From positions 1 to 64,000 of the forward strand of contig JAZUBK010000028.1 of NCBI GenBank assembly GCA_045638465.1: DNA of 64,000 bases. Direction: 5' to 3'. Positions within the stretch are counted from its first letter, which is position 1. Every line of letters starts with the position of its first letter. The notes beneath the pieces are model-generated. The model was not told the DNA's origin. It did not search any database and worked only from the letters and a program-made list of their open reading frames with translations. Source of the DNA: CAKVLS01 sp045638465 (GTDB lineage Bacteria > Bacillota > Clostridia > Christensenellales > UBA1242). This document shows, piece by piece, positions 33,401-42,159 of this stretch. The position numbers and the translations under genes were made by a program.

Positions 33401-34312
33401 TTATACAAAACCTTTTAGACATTTTTTTACCAAGGACATATCTTTTTGGGTTGACATTATAGTAATAAGTCTATCATGGTTATGGTCACAAATAATGTAT
33501 TGCCCACCGCTACCATCTCTATACACGACACCTTTTTTTGATATCCATATATGGTACCCTGCCCCATACTTTGGCAACACTAGTCTAAATCTGTGTAAAA
33601 ACGGGGTGTTGATGTGTTTTGTTGACATCTGCCTTACCCAATCTTGAGGAACAATTTGTTTGTTTTTATACTTTCCTTGATCCATAAGTAGTTTGCCTAT
33701 TTTGTGGAAATCTTTGTAGCTCATATATAGCCCAGATGCTCCATGAGAATATTTACCGAGGTCGTTCCACCTATATTCTTTTATTCCAAGTGGCTTGAAG
33801 ATTTTTTCGTTTATATAATCAGATAATTTAATGCCAAAATTTTCTTGAAAAAATACTGAGAATAAATAAGGTTCTACATTGCTGTATGTAAAATGTTTGT
33901 TTGCTTTGTACTTTAGTTCTGTATTAAAAACTGCCTCTAGCAAGTTGTTTTGGTCTAGAGCTTTAACTTGTTTTGCGTTAAGCAACATCTTGTCATACCC
34001 CGTAGAGTGAGTAAGCAGCGTTTTTATGCTCCACTCTTTTACCTGCTCTGGAATATTACCTTTGTATATCGCAGCAAAAGTTGGGTATACCTTTGTATCT
34101 AATGAAAAAATCTCATCGGTATATTTACACTTGAGATTGCTATTTAGCGCAATACCACACGCAAAGGCAGTAAGCATCTTGGTACATGATCTAAGTTCGT
34201 GCAAAGGAATATTGTTTACCACGCCTTCTTTTGTGACACCCTTTTCCTCGATTACGATACTATCGATATTGGCATTTAATTTTTTTGCTCTTGCTAAAAT
34301 AGTTTCTATCAT
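33401..34312 (-). CDS. Serine hydrolase of the beta-lactamase/PBP fold
   Basis: A 303-residue class C beta-lactamase-like serine hydrolase. The SxxK motif is Ser42-Cys-Thr-Lys45, the YxN motif is Tyr143-Ser-Asn145, and the late GSGGQY segment fits the third (HxG/KTG) site. There is no signal peptide, which is unusual for wall-active members and suggests an intracellular esterase or peptidase. Its physiological substrate is unknown, and antibiotic resistance should not be assumed. An AGGAG ribosome binding site is present. Confidence 0.87.
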   Translation of the reverse strand: MIETILARAKKLNANIDSIVIEEKGVTKEGVVNNIPLHELRSCTKMLTAFACGIALNSNLKCKYTDEIFSLDTKVYPTFAAIYKGNIPEQVKEWSIKTLLTHSTGYDKMLLNAKQVKALDQNNLLEAVFNTELKYKANKHFTYSNVEPYLFSVFFQENFGIKLSDYINEKIFKPLGIKEYRWNDLGKYSHGASGLYMSYKDFHKIGKLLMDQGKYKNKQIVPQDWVRQMSTKHINTPFLHRFRLVLPKYGAGYHIWISKKGVVYRDGSGGQYIICDHNHDRLITIMSTQKDMSLVKKCLKGFV

Positions 34313-34369
34313 TTTTTACTCCTAACATATTATATCATAATATTTACAAAAGTATATCTTTTAACTAAA

Positions 34370-34402
34370 CAAAAAAGCAACTACTTATGTAGATGCTTTT
34401 TA
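34370..34402 (-). terminator. Terminator after the glycosyltransferase gene
   Basis: The AAAAGCA..CTAC/GTAG..TGCTTTT stem has one internal mismatch and U-rich flanks and lies just below the gene's 3' end. Confidence 0.65.
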
Positions 34403-34410
34403 TTTTTTAA

Positions 34411-35823
34411 TTATTTAGATTTTGGAGTCTCAATTATTATTTCATTTTCGGCAGGTTCTATTTTTTCTTCAGCCTTTTGTGGCATATCTATGATATCTTC
34501 TATTTTCTTAGCACTTGTATGAGGAATTGTTTTCCACTCTACTTTACTAAATAAAGCTATCGTCATAATAGGAAGGTTGAACAAATCAAACAATGGGAAG
34601 GTAAATAGATAGAAAATCTTTTTGATAGCAGATGCTTTTATCTTCTTCCACTCACAAATAAGCACTGGGATAATTTGGATAAAACTTGATAGATACAATG
34701 TGCCTAAAGAAGATAACATACCGATACCTATTTGAGCAAAACACTCGCCCACACTCATACCAGATAGCGAAACAGCTATAATCAAAGCAATATCATACAA
34801 AATACTCCAAATAAATGTAATTAAAGCATATGGGAATACTTTAAAAAACATATCATAGAAAGAAAAACGTCTTTGTGCAGTAGTTTGAGTTGGGGTAACA
34901 TCTGTTTGATAAAGTTTTGACCTTCTAGAAAAGAACATTTTTAAAAGTTGTTTACCTCTGGTTGCAAATACCAAAAGAGCACCTTTTGCCCAACGAATTC
35001 TTTGTCTGAACATTATTCTAAATGTTTCGGGTTGCTCGTCGTAGTGGATAGCGTCGTTACAATATACTACTTTGTGGCCTTCGATAATCTTATCTGCAGT
35101 AAGTTCATCATCTTCGGTTATTAACTTCCATTTCCAGCCGTCTTTTAATATGATATTCGCCATCAAAAAGCCTGTGCCCGTAATTGTATTTGAAACGTTC
35201 AAAACGGTTCTTGGAATATACAAAGTTCTAATATTGCGATATTGGTGATATCCGTAACCTGCACTGATAATATTTTTGTCAAAGTTTTTGATATTTCTGT
35301 ATGCAGTAACCAAGGTTGCGCCTGTAGCAAAAACATCATTCATTCTGCTGATAAAGTCTGGGTGCAATAAATTGTCTGCGTCAAAAACAAAGTAACCATC
35401 GTAAGATTTGATGCCATAATCCTTTGTGATATGGTCTACAAGAAAGTTAAGTGCATAGCCTTTGCCTATTTCTTGTTTGTTAAATCTTTCGTATACGATA
35501 CAACCTTTTTCTCTACAAATGTTAGCAGTATTATCGTCGCAGTTGTCAGCAACAACAAATATTGTTATCTTGTCTTGTGGATAGTTGTTTTTTCGGATAC
35601 TATCGATAAGATTGCCGATAACCTTTTCTTCATTTCTTGCAGAAATCATGATCGCATAATTGTGGATCTTATCTGTCTTTGGGAAATGTTTGACCTTGAA
35701 CAACCCAACAATTATGTAAACAATTCTAAAAGCGACAAAAGCAGCAAGTATTGTTGTGAACAACCAGTTTATTGTTTGCACAACATTTACTGCGCTAATA
35801 GCCCCTAGCGTAAAATTATACAT
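34411..35823 (-). CDS. Membrane glycosyltransferase, family 2
   Basis: A 470-residue GT2 enzyme with one N-terminal helix, a cytosolic GT-A catalytic domain, and about four C-terminal helices, as in processive polysaccharide synthases. The nucleotide-sugar motif is ISARNEE, the DxD-type metal site is VFDADN, an EDDE segment supplies the catalytic base, and RQRIRWAKG is the QxxRW-type acceptor motif. It probably makes a cell-surface or exported polysaccharide. I start at 35823, which has AGAGGTG upstream. The C-terminal tail is Glu/Lys/Pro-rich. Confidence 0.9.
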   Translation of the reverse strand: MYNFTLGAISAVNVVQTINWLFTTILAAFVAFRIVYIIVGLFKVKHFPKTDKIHNYAIMISARNEEKVIGNLIDSIRKNNYPQDKITIFVVADNCDDNTANICREKGCIVYERFNKQEIGKGYALNFLVDHITKDYGIKSYDGYFVFDADNLLHPDFISRMNDVFATGATLVTAYRNIKNFDKNIISAGYGYHQYRNIRTLYIPRTVLNVSNTITGTGFLMANIILKDGWKWKLITEDDELTADKIIEGHKVVYCNDAIHYDEQPETFRIMFRQRIRWAKGALLVFATRGKQLLKMFFSRRSKLYQTDVTPTQTTAQRRFSFYDMFFKVFPYALITFIWSILYDIALIIAVSLSGMSVGECFAQIGIGMLSSLGTLYLSSFIQIIPVLICEWKKIKASAIKKIFYLFTFPLFDLFNLPIMTIALFSKVEWKTIPHTSAKKIEDIIDMPQKAEEKIEPAENEIIIETPKSK

Positions 35824-35973
35824 AAAAAACACCTCTTATAAATTTGTTATATGATATCTCTATAAAATATTTTTGTCAAATAAAAAGTAAGTTTCTGTAT
35901 TAATATAAATTATAATCTATATATCAACCGACGCTAAAGTATATTTCGTTTGTTTACATTTAACAAAATAAAA

Positions 35974-36003
35974 CAAAAAAACTCTCAAAATATTTTGAGA
36001 GTT
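35974..36003 (-). terminator. Terminator after the zinc-ribbon gene
   Basis: Perfect AACTCTCAAAA/TTTTGAGAGTT arms have a U-rich exit on the minus strand and lie 9 bases after the stop codon at 36012. Confidence 0.8.
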
Positions 36004-36011
36004 TATAGCTA

Positions 36012-36644
36012 TTACCTTCTTGGCCTTACCCTTACAATCTTTTGGTCTCTATCCAAATGAAGCGTTCTTGGGTCTGGTTGTTTTTTGCCAAAGGCACCAA
36101 CTTGTCTACCTAGTTTTTCTTCAATAGAATCTATGCATTCATCATAAGAACGGCATAGCCCAGAACTCGTAAAAGATATGCCAGGACATTCGCCTTTGTA
36201 AAATAGCGCTGATTTTTCTATTACGGCATAATAATCATTTTCTTGACTTCTACCAAAACCATTGTCATCATCAAAAGGATTCCTTCTGTGTGGTTTTCTA
36301 TCGTAAGAATCAAAATCATCATCGTCTTCGTCAAATTCTTCAACTAAATCATCAAGAGTTTCAATTTCTACATCTTCCTCATCGTCATAATCTTCATTAT
36401 CGTCATCATCTCCGCCGAACCCAAAGAATCCTTTTAGTTTGTTAAAGCCTTTCTTTTTTTCTTTAGAAAACAACTTTCCAAAATCGCCCTCACCTGTTTT
36501 TTGTACAAAGGTATCTGACTGGCCTACATATTTTGGGTTGTTTATAACAACACCACAACTATCACATTTTACATATTGTTGTGATACATCAGCGTTTAGT
36601 TCTGCACCACAATTTTCACAAAATATTCTTGCGTATCTTGCCAC
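36012..36644 (-). CDS. Zinc-ribbon protein with acidic middle, GTG start
   Basis: A 210-residue protein with three parts. An N-terminal zinc ribbon has CxxC pairs near residues 9-12 and 29-32 (CENCG and CDSCG). A central acidic low-complexity region of roughly 45 residues is mostly Asp and Glu. The C-terminal domain is basic. No ATG fits: the start is GTG at 36644 with AAGGAG 9 bases upstream. The family is not recognised. Zinc ribbons of this type often bind nucleic acid or mediate protein contact. Confidence 0.65.
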   Translation of the reverse strand: MARYARIFCENCGAELNADVSQQYVKCDSCGVVINNPKYVGQSDTFVQKTGEGDFGKLFSKEKKKGFNKLKGFFGFGGDDDDNEDYDDEEDVEIETLDDLVEEFDEDDDDFDSYDRKPHRRNPFDDDNGFGRSQENDYYAVIEKSALFYKGECPGISFTSSGLCRSYDECIDSIEEKLGRQVGAFGKKQPDPRTLHLDRDQKIVRVRPRR

Positions 36645-36820
36645 TATTGTTATCTCCTTTTTACTTATGCTTTTAGTATAGCATATTTTTTTGTAAGGCA
36701 AAATTATTTGAATAATATTTGTTTATTAATTTTTTAAAAGCATATAAAACTTCAATCCTTTTAGACAAATAAAATTAACCAATCTTTTGCAAAAAAGCCC
36801 TTTATTCCTGCCTAAATCAT

Positions 36821-36849
36821 TTGACTATAAAAGGCCCAAAAGTTATAAT
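36821..36849 (+). promoter_or_regulatory. Promoter of enolase
   Basis: -35 TTGACT (36821-36826) and consensus -10 TATAAT (36844-36849) are separated by 17 bases. The long leader of about 75 bases before ATG has no strong structure that I can see. The stretch from 36645 to 36820 has no gene. Confidence 0.8.
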
Positions 36850-36932
36850 TAAATTGTGAATTTGATAGGCAAAAAATAGCCCTTCAACATTTACAAAAAA
36901 CTAATTTTAATTTACTTATAAAAGGGGTCAAA

Positions 36933-38246
36933 ATGAAAAATTACATTGAAATTACAGATGTTGTAGGCAGACAAGTGCTAGACAGCAGAGGCAACCCAAC
37001 TGTAGAAGTTGAAGTTGTTGTTGACGAATCTTATGTTGGTAGAGCTGCAGTTCCAAGCGGTGCTTCTACTGGATCATTTGAAGCAGTAGAACTTAGAGAC
37101 GGAGACAAAGCAAACTACCTAGGAAAATCAGTAGAAAAAGCAGTAAATGCTGTAAACACTGAAATCAAAGATTTAATCCTTGGTATGAACGCTCTAAACC
37201 AAGTAGAGATTGATGAAGCTATGATTAAACTTGATGGCACACCAAACAAAGGCAGACTAGGTGCTAACGCTATCCTTGGCGTATCACTTGCAGTAGCAAA
37301 AGCAGCTGCAGAAGCTGTTGGTCTTCCTCTATATAACTATGTTGGTGGTTGCAACGCTACAACACTTCCTGTTCCTATGATGAACATACTAAACGGTGGT
37401 AAACACGCAGACAATAGCGTAAACGTTCAAGAGTTTATGGTAATGCCTGTTGGTGCTAAATCTTTTGCAGAAGGACTTAGATGGTGTGCAGAAGTATTCC
37501 ATAATCTAAAATCAGTTCTTAAAGGCAAAGGCTACTCTACAGCAGTTGGTGACGAAGGTGGTTTCGCTCCAAATCTAAAGAGTGATGAAGAAGCACTACA
37601 ATCTATCGTAGAAGCTATCGAAAAAGCTGGTTACAAACCAGGTAAAGATTTCTGTATCGCAATCGACGCTGCTGCTACAGAAATGTATGAAGAAGCAAAG
37701 AAAATCGGCCACGAAGGAAATTACTATTTCTGGAAAACTGGTGAAGAATTCACTATGGAAGAAATGGTTGCTTACTGGGATAAGATGGCTGACAAATACC
37801 CAATCATCTCTCTAGAAGATGGACTTGCAGAAGAAGACTGGGAAGGCTGGAAAGTAATGACAGCTAAACTTGGCAAAAAGATCCAACTTGTAGGTGATGA
37901 CCTATTTGTTACAAACACAGATAGACTAGCAAAAGGTATTGACCTTGGCGTTACAAATTCTATCCTAATCAAGCTTAACCAAATCGGTACACTTACTGAA
38001 ACTTTGAACGCTATTCAAATGGCAAACAGAGCTGGTTACACAGCAGTTGTATCACACAGAAGTGGTGAAACTGAAGACGTAACAATCGCAGATTTGTCAG
38101 TAGCTCTAAACGCTGGTCAAATCAAAACTGGTGCTCCATCTAGAACAGATAGAGTTGCAAAATATAACCAACTACTTCGCATCGAAGAAGAACTAGGATC
38201 AGCTGCTAGATACCTTGGCAAAAAGACATTCTTTAACCTAAAATAA
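36933..38246 (+). CDS. eno: Enolase (phosphopyruvate hydratase)
   Basis: A 437-residue enolase converting 2-phosphoglycerate to phosphoenolpyruvate in glycolysis. Hallmarks are RQVLDSRGNPTVEVEV, SGASTG, GDEGGFAP, the metal ligand in SLEDGLAEEDW, and VVSHRSGETEDV. Length and all conserved segments are normal. GGGG precedes the start. Codon use here is the most biased in the window (CTA, AAC, GTA), as expected for a highly expressed gene. Confidence 0.99.
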   Translation: MKNYIEITDVVGRQVLDSRGNPTVEVEVVVDESYVGRAAVPSGASTGSFEAVELRDGDKANYLGKSVEKAVNAVNTEIKDLILGMNALNQVEIDEAMIKLDGTPNKGRLGANAILGVSLAVAKAAAEAVGLPLYNYVGGCNATTLPVPMMNILNGGKHADNSVNVQEFMVMPVGAKSFAEGLRWCAEVFHNLKSVLKGKGYSTAVGDEGGFAPNLKSDEEALQSIVEAIEKAGYKPGKDFCIAIDAAATEMYEEAKKIGHEGNYYFWKTGEEFTMEEMVAYWDKMADKYPIISLEDGLAEEDWEGWKVMTAKLGKKIQLVGDDLFVTNTDRLAKGIDLGVTNSILIKLNQIGTLTETLNAIQMANRAGYTAVVSHRSGETEDVTIADLSVALNAGQIKTGAPSRTDRVAKYNQLLRIEEELGSAARYLGKKTFFNLK

Positions 38247-38292
38247 TGATCTCTTTTTGATAGGATATTTAATTTGATATTTTAATCAATAA

Positions 38293-38330
38293 AAATACCC
38301 AACCGAACAGTCGGTTGGGTATTTATTTTG
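38293..38330 (+). terminator. Terminator of enolase
   Basis: A long perfect stem with core ACCCAACCGA/TCGGTTGGGT and tetraloop ACAG has T-rich ends, about 45 bases after the stop codon. Confidence 0.9.
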
Positions 38331-38483
38331 CCTTTATTTCGGGCGTTATAGCGATTTTTTAGTTTTTTAATTTTTGAAGGCAAAAGACATTCTTTATCGT
38401 CACTTTTTTCTGCTCTTTTTTGCTCCCAAAATTTCCCCGACCACACGGTCTTATAAAGATAATTTTTGAGCAGTTTTTTTGCA

Positions 38484-38522
38484 AATAAAAAAGACAATCT
38501 CGTATTGTTTGAGGTTGTCTTT
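38484..38522 (-). terminator. Terminator of the GalU-like gene
   Basis: The AAAGACAATCTC/GAGGTTGTCTTT stem (one G-U) has a U run on the minus strand. The stretch 38331-38483 between the two terminators holds no convincing gene. Confidence 0.8.
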
Positions 38523-38538
38523 ATTTATTATATTTTTA

Positions 38539-39414
38539 TTATTTTAAAGTTGCTGCTAGTTCTTTGATGTAAGCGATAAGAGGTTCTTTGATACCATCTC
38601 TTTCAAGTCCAGCCTCAATGTTTGCTTTGATAAAACCAAACTTGTTGCCCATATCTTGACGCTTACCTTTTATCTCACAAGCAAGCATTTTTCCACTTTC
38701 AAATAGTGGCTTAAATGTGTAAGGGATAACAAGTTCAAAGTTGCCTTTTTCTCTTTGTCTTTCGATCTCTTCAAATACTTCTTTTGTAAGTATTGCAGGT
38801 CCGATAAAGCTTAGGTTACTTGGAGCGTCTTGAGGCTCTGGCTTTTCTACGATATTAGAAACTGAGTAAACACCTTTTGCAATTTGTTTGCCATCGATGA
38901 TACCATATCTTCTAACTAGTTCCATTGGAACTGGTTGGATAGCCATAACTGGTTTTTGGTATTTGTCATAAGCATCGATAAGTTGTTGCGCGCAGCTCTT
39001 GTCGTGAGTAAGCACAAGCTCATCACTTAGGTATAGCATAAATGGATCTTTACCAATAATATCTTTTGCAAGTGAAATTGCAAATCCAGGTCCACAGTCT
39101 ATTTCTCTTACGATAAAGTGGATTTTTGCCTTAGTTAGTATTGGCATAATTTCTTTCAATAGTTCATCTCTGTGAGTATTTTTCAAATAGCTCTCAAGGT
39201 GATCATTTCTTGAAAAATAATGTTTTACTGGTTCTTTGTTGTCGTCAATGATAAAGGCTATTTCTTCGATACCTGCATCTGCAAGTTCATCAATTATGTA
39301 GTGGATAATTGGTTTATCAACAACTGGCAACATTGTTTTTGGCACACTCTTTGAAACAGGAAGCATACGTGTTTCGTAGCCACCGCATAGAATAACTGCC
39401 TTTTTTATTTTCAT
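38539..39414 (-). CDS. galU: GalU-type UTP-glucose-1-phosphate uridylyltransferase
   Basis: A 291-residue nucleotidyltransferase that makes UDP-glucose for polysaccharide, glycolipid or teichoic-acid synthesis. The family segments KTMLPVVDKPIIHY, a long FIIDD segment, and a VEKPEP motif are present. The nucleotide-binding loop is GGYETRMLP rather than the usual GLGTRFLP, a divergence worth noting. I start at 39414 with AGGAGG upstream, not in the longer frame. It could supply the GT2 enzyme at 34.4 kb. Confidence 0.9.
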   Translation of the reverse strand: MKIKKAVILCGGYETRMLPVSKSVPKTMLPVVDKPIIHYIIDELADAGIEEIAFIIDDNKEPVKHYFSRNDHLESYLKNTHRDELLKEIMPILTKAKIHFIVREIDCGPGFAISLAKDIIGKDPFMLYLSDELVLTHDKSCAQQLIDAYDKYQKPVMAIQPVPMELVRRYGIIDGKQIAKGVYSVSNIVEKPEPQDAPSNLSFIGPAILTKEVFEEIERQREKGNFELVIPYTFKPLFESGKMLACEIKGKRQDMGNKFGFIKANIEAGLERDGIKEPLIAYIKELAATLK

Positions 39415-39609
39415 AATTTTCCTCCTAAGAATAAAAAATCGTAAACACAAAAGAAAGTTTCTCTTCAAAAGTTGCCGTATATCTTCTCTTATATTTAACC
39501 ACTTTTAGTTTATATAATAAGTCGTTTTTTGTCAAACAATTAGGGGTATATTGTTGGGATAATGAAATTATTATTTTGAAGAGTTTTATGGCAAAAGGCA
39601 AAAGTTTTG

Positions 39610-39638
39610 TTGACCAAAAAGGTGGCAGTTTGTATAAT
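39610..39638 (+). promoter_or_regulatory. Promoter of the short-chain dehydrogenase gene
   Basis: -35 TTGACC (39610-39615) and -10 TATAAT (39633-39638) are separated by 17 bases, followed at a normal distance by an AGGAG ribosome binding site and ATG at 39657. Confidence 0.7.
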
Positions 39639-39656
39639 TGTTTTTAGGAGATATAT

Positions 39657-40484
39657 ATGAAGACTGTTTTAGTAACGGGCGGTGCCAGTGGCATGGGAAA
39701 AGCCGTTTGCCAAACCCTAGCCGAAAATGGATATTTTGTTTATAGCTTAGACATAAACAAATCAGATGATAAAATAGCAAATGTCAAACAACTCATAGTA
39801 GATGTAACTAACATAAGCTCTATAAAACAAGCCTATGACATAATATCAAAAGAAACAAAAACCCTAGATGCTATAATCAACTTTGCGGGAATTATAATGA
39901 TGAACTCACTTATAGAAATAAGCGAAGAAGAGTTTGTCAAAATATTTAATATAAACTTATTTGGCGTATATAGAATCAACAAAATATTTTTGCCAATGAT
40001 CTCAGAAAATAAAGGCAAAATAATAATCACTACTAGCGAACTTGCACCAAACAAGATTTTACCATTTAACTCTATCTACTCTATTTCTAAAAAAGCGCTA
40101 GATGCCTATGCAGAGGGTTTACGTATGGAGCTTGGGCTTCTTGGGATAGATGTTATCACTCTAAGACCTGGCGCTGTACAAACTAACCTTATTAATAGTT
40201 CTAGCAGCGCTTTAGATAAACTTGTTGCAAATACAGTAATGTACAAAGGCTATACTAACAACTTCAAAAAGATAGTAGATAGTCAGCAGGGAGGTGCGAT
40301 ACCTGCTGAAAAAATAGGCAGACTTGTTTTGAAAATATTAAACAAGAAAAAGCCAAAGTTTGTATACACAAAAAACGCAAGTATCAAGCTCAAACTTCTA
40401 AATTTGGTACCAGCACGTATGCAGCTTGGTATATTTAGAGTTTTGCTAAAAGAAAAACCAAACAAAAACAATAAGGAGAAATAA
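39657..40484 (+). CDS. Short-chain dehydrogenase/reductase
   Basis: A 275-residue SDR. The nucleotide-binding motif is TGGASGMGK, the NAG-type segment reads NFAGI, and the catalytic motif is YSISK. It lacks a clear Ala/Asp that would tell NAD from NADP use. The oxidised or reduced substrate is unknown. The next gene's ATG lies 3 bases after its stop, with the GGAG ribosome binding site inside this gene's last codons, so they form an operon. A second SDR lies at 46901-47755. Confidence 0.9.
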   Translation: MKTVLVTGGASGMGKAVCQTLAENGYFVYSLDINKSDDKIANVKQLIVDVTNISSIKQAYDIISKETKTLDAIINFAGIIMMNSLIEISEEEFVKIFNINLFGVYRINKIFLPMISENKGKIIITTSELAPNKILPFNSIYSISKKALDAYAEGLRMELGLLGIDVITLRPGAVQTNLINSSSSALDKLVANTVMYKGYTNNFKKIVDSQQGGAIPAEKIGRLVLKILNKKKPKFVYTKNASIKLKLLNLVPARMQLGIFRVLLKEKPNKNNKEK

Positions 40485-40486
40485 AT

Positions 40487-41044
40487 ATGGGAGCAGTACC
40501 AATATCACATGGTTTTGTTGAAGAAGTAACAACTTATATTGCCTTTATAATTGCGGGACTTATATTTTTACTAATTTTATTTACTGTGTTTTTTAATATG
40601 GTATCAAAAAAGAAATGGAAAAAGTATAACCAAATCGACCAACGTATTTTGCACAGGCACGGAAAAAGATATGTTGGTAAATTTCATAGTGCAACTATTG
40701 TACCAGGAACAGATGAAAATACAAAAGACCGAAAACCAAAAGAATATGATGTTTTGATTGAGTATCAAGCAGAAGATGGCAAGATATACAGCGCACGACC
40801 AGCGACCTTTTGCGAAAAGATATATGCTCATAGATTAAAAAGGCTAAAAGCAAAAAAGAAAATACCTATTCTTGCATACAAAACACTTTGTTATTTTGAC
40901 CTAGACCTTGACGGAAGTGATGGCGAGGGACCTATATATATGATAACCCCTAAAGATTACCTTAGAGAATACAAAAAAGCCTTTCTTATTATGCCCCCAC
41001 CAAAACACCACCCAAGCGAGTTTGATGAAAATTTGAAAGTATAA
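40487..41044 (+). CDS. Single-pass membrane protein, unknown
   Basis: A 185-residue protein with one membrane helix (about 17-40), then a basic stop-transfer stretch (KKKWKKY). The remaining soluble domain of about 130 residues is rich in Lys and Tyr, beta-like (VLIEYQAEDGKIYSA, DLDLDGSDGEG), and resembles bacterial DUF3592-type folds only loosely. It is cotranscribed with the SDR. No function can be assigned. Confidence 0.6.
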   Translation: MGAVPISHGFVEEVTTYIAFIIAGLIFLLILFTVFFNMVSKKKWKKYNQIDQRILHRHGKRYVGKFHSATIVPGTDENTKDRKPKEYDVLIEYQAEDGKIYSARPATFCEKIYAHRLKRLKAKKKIPILAYKTLCYFDLDLDGSDGEGPIYMITPKDYLREYKKAFLIMPPPKHHPSEFDENLKV

Positions 41045-41078
41045 AAAAAGATAAGCATTTAGTTGCTTATCTTTTTTT
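41043..41078 (+). terminator. Terminator after the SDR operon
   Basis: The AAAGATAAGCA/TGCTTATCTTT stem with a 7-base T run immediately follows the stop codon. Confidence 0.85.
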
Positions 41079-41219
41079 GTTTTTTATAACTTTCTTCTTT
41101 TGCGGCTAAATACATATCTCTGTAATGTAGTATTAAAAATTTTATAAACAACCACACAACAGATGTTGCGATAATAAGATTTTTTTGATATAATGTCGTC
41201 AGAAATTAGGAGATGTTTT

Positions 41220-41774
41220 ATGAATACAAAAAACAATAGAAAAGCAAAGCTTAGCAAAGAAAAAATACAAAAAGCCCTGCTTGATATAATAAAAAACAAA
41301 GAATACCAAATAAGTATAAAGTATCTTTGCGAAATGGCTAATATTAACAGGACAACTTTTTATTCACACTATGATAGCGTAGAAGATGTTTTATATGAAA
41401 TGTGTGGCGGTTACATAACCAAAGCTTGTGCAATATTCCTTGACAAAACAATATCTTACCAAGAAAGAATAAAACAAAGTTTGTGGTTTCTTTATCAAAA
41501 CGGAGATTTCTTTTATTATACTTTTAACAAACTACACAATATTGAGTATTGCATTATGCAGATGCTAGATGGTGTGCTAAAAATAGAAGACCCTGAAGAA
41601 GAGAGAAAAGCCAAACTTAGCCTTTCGTTTGTTGTTTCGGGGTTTGTTGGTATTGGCAAATTATATTTTACTAACTTTTGGGAAAGCCAAAAGAATAAGT
41701 TTAGTTTAGATGAAGTTGCAGACATACTATCTAATACAATCAACCAAGAAAACAAATATTTTCCTATAAAATAA
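41220..41774 (+). CDS. TetR-family transcriptional regulator
   Basis: A 184-residue regulator with an N-terminal TetR helix-turn-helix (about residues 13-55: KIQKALLDIIKN, then YLCEMANINRTTFYSHYDSVEDVL) and a C-terminal ligand/dimer domain like TetR_C_33. I start at 41220, with TAGGAG upstream and a promoter TTGCGA-17-TATAAT at 41166-41194. It likely represses the AbrB/ABC genes downstream, whose promoter contains a perfect inverted repeat. No ligand is evident. Confidence 0.88.
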   Translation: MNTKNNRKAKLSKEKIQKALLDIIKNKEYQISIKYLCEMANINRTTFYSHYDSVEDVLYEMCGGYITKACAIFLDKTISYQERIKQSLWFLYQNGDFFYYTFNKLHNIEYCIMQMLDGVLKIEDPEEERKAKLSLSFVVSGFVGIGKLYFTNFWESQKNKFSLDEVADILSNTINQENKYFPIK

Positions 41775-41821
41775 AAAAAGAGATTCAGAGTTATCCCTTT
41801 TGAAACTAGCGTAATAATTAT

Positions 41822-41858
41822 AAAAACACTTTACCATAATAGATAAGGTGTTTTTTTA
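41822..41858 (+). terminator. Terminator after the TetR gene
   Basis: The AAAAACACTTTA/TAAGGTGTTTTT stem (one G-U) has a T run. It separates the TetR gene from the AbrB/ABC promoter. Confidence 0.75.
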
Positions 41859-41863
41859 TTCGG

Positions 41864-41896
41864 TTGACAAATACTTATTACAAAAGTATAATAAGT
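41864..41896 (+). promoter_or_regulatory. Consensus promoter with overlapping palindromic operator
   Basis: A perfect consensus promoter: TTGACA (41864-41869), 17 bases, TATAAT (41887-41892). A perfect inverted repeat, ACTTATTA (41873-41880) and TAATAAGT (41889-41896), covers the spacer and the -10, so a bound dimer would block polymerase. The nearby TetR regulator is the likeliest ligand, although the AbrB protein is possible. Confidence 0.75.
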
Positions 41897-41934
41897 GTGA
41901 AAAGTATAACCTGTCATACAGAAAGGAGTTTGAT

Positions 41935-42144
41935 ATGAAAAACAATAAAACTGATAAAAACAAATTTGCTGGTATTTGCAAAGTAGGTGAAAAAGGACAA
42001 ATTGTTATACCAAAAGAAATAAGAACTATGTTTGACATAAATCCAGGAGATTCTGTTATTGTTCTTTGCGATAAAGAAAAAGGTATTGCTCTATTAAAGG
42101 CTGACGTTATTGATAGTTTAACAGATCAAGTATTAAAACGATAA
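41935..42144 (+). CDS. AbrB/SpoVT/MazE-type swapped-hairpin DNA-binding protein
   Basis: A 69-residue protein with the AbrB swapped-hairpin domain: GICKVGEKGQIVIPKEIRTMFDINPGDSVIVL. I start at 41935, with AAAGGAG upstream. It is the first gene of a three-gene unit with an ABC transporter. It could regulate that transporter. No toxin gene is adjacent, so an antitoxin role is unlikely. Confidence 0.87.
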   Translation: MKNNKTDKNKFAGICKVGEKGQIVIPKEIRTMFDINPGDSVIVLCDKEKGIALLKADVIDSLTDQVLKR

Positions 42145-42159
42145 GGAGTACTATAATAT

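Noticed and set aside
33401..34312. Beta-lactamase resistance gene
   Set aside because: The protein has the fold but no signal peptide and lacks the features of resistance-type class C enzymes. A cytosolic hydrolase is likelier.
38282..38497. A 71-codon minus-strand frame between enolase and the GalU-like gene
   Set aside because: It begins inside the GalU terminator, ends inside the enolase terminator and has no ribosome binding site.
41935..42144. AbrB-type antitoxin of a toxin-antitoxin pair
   Set aside because: No small toxin gene (PIN, MazF or RelE type) is adjacent. The next gene is an ABC ATPase.
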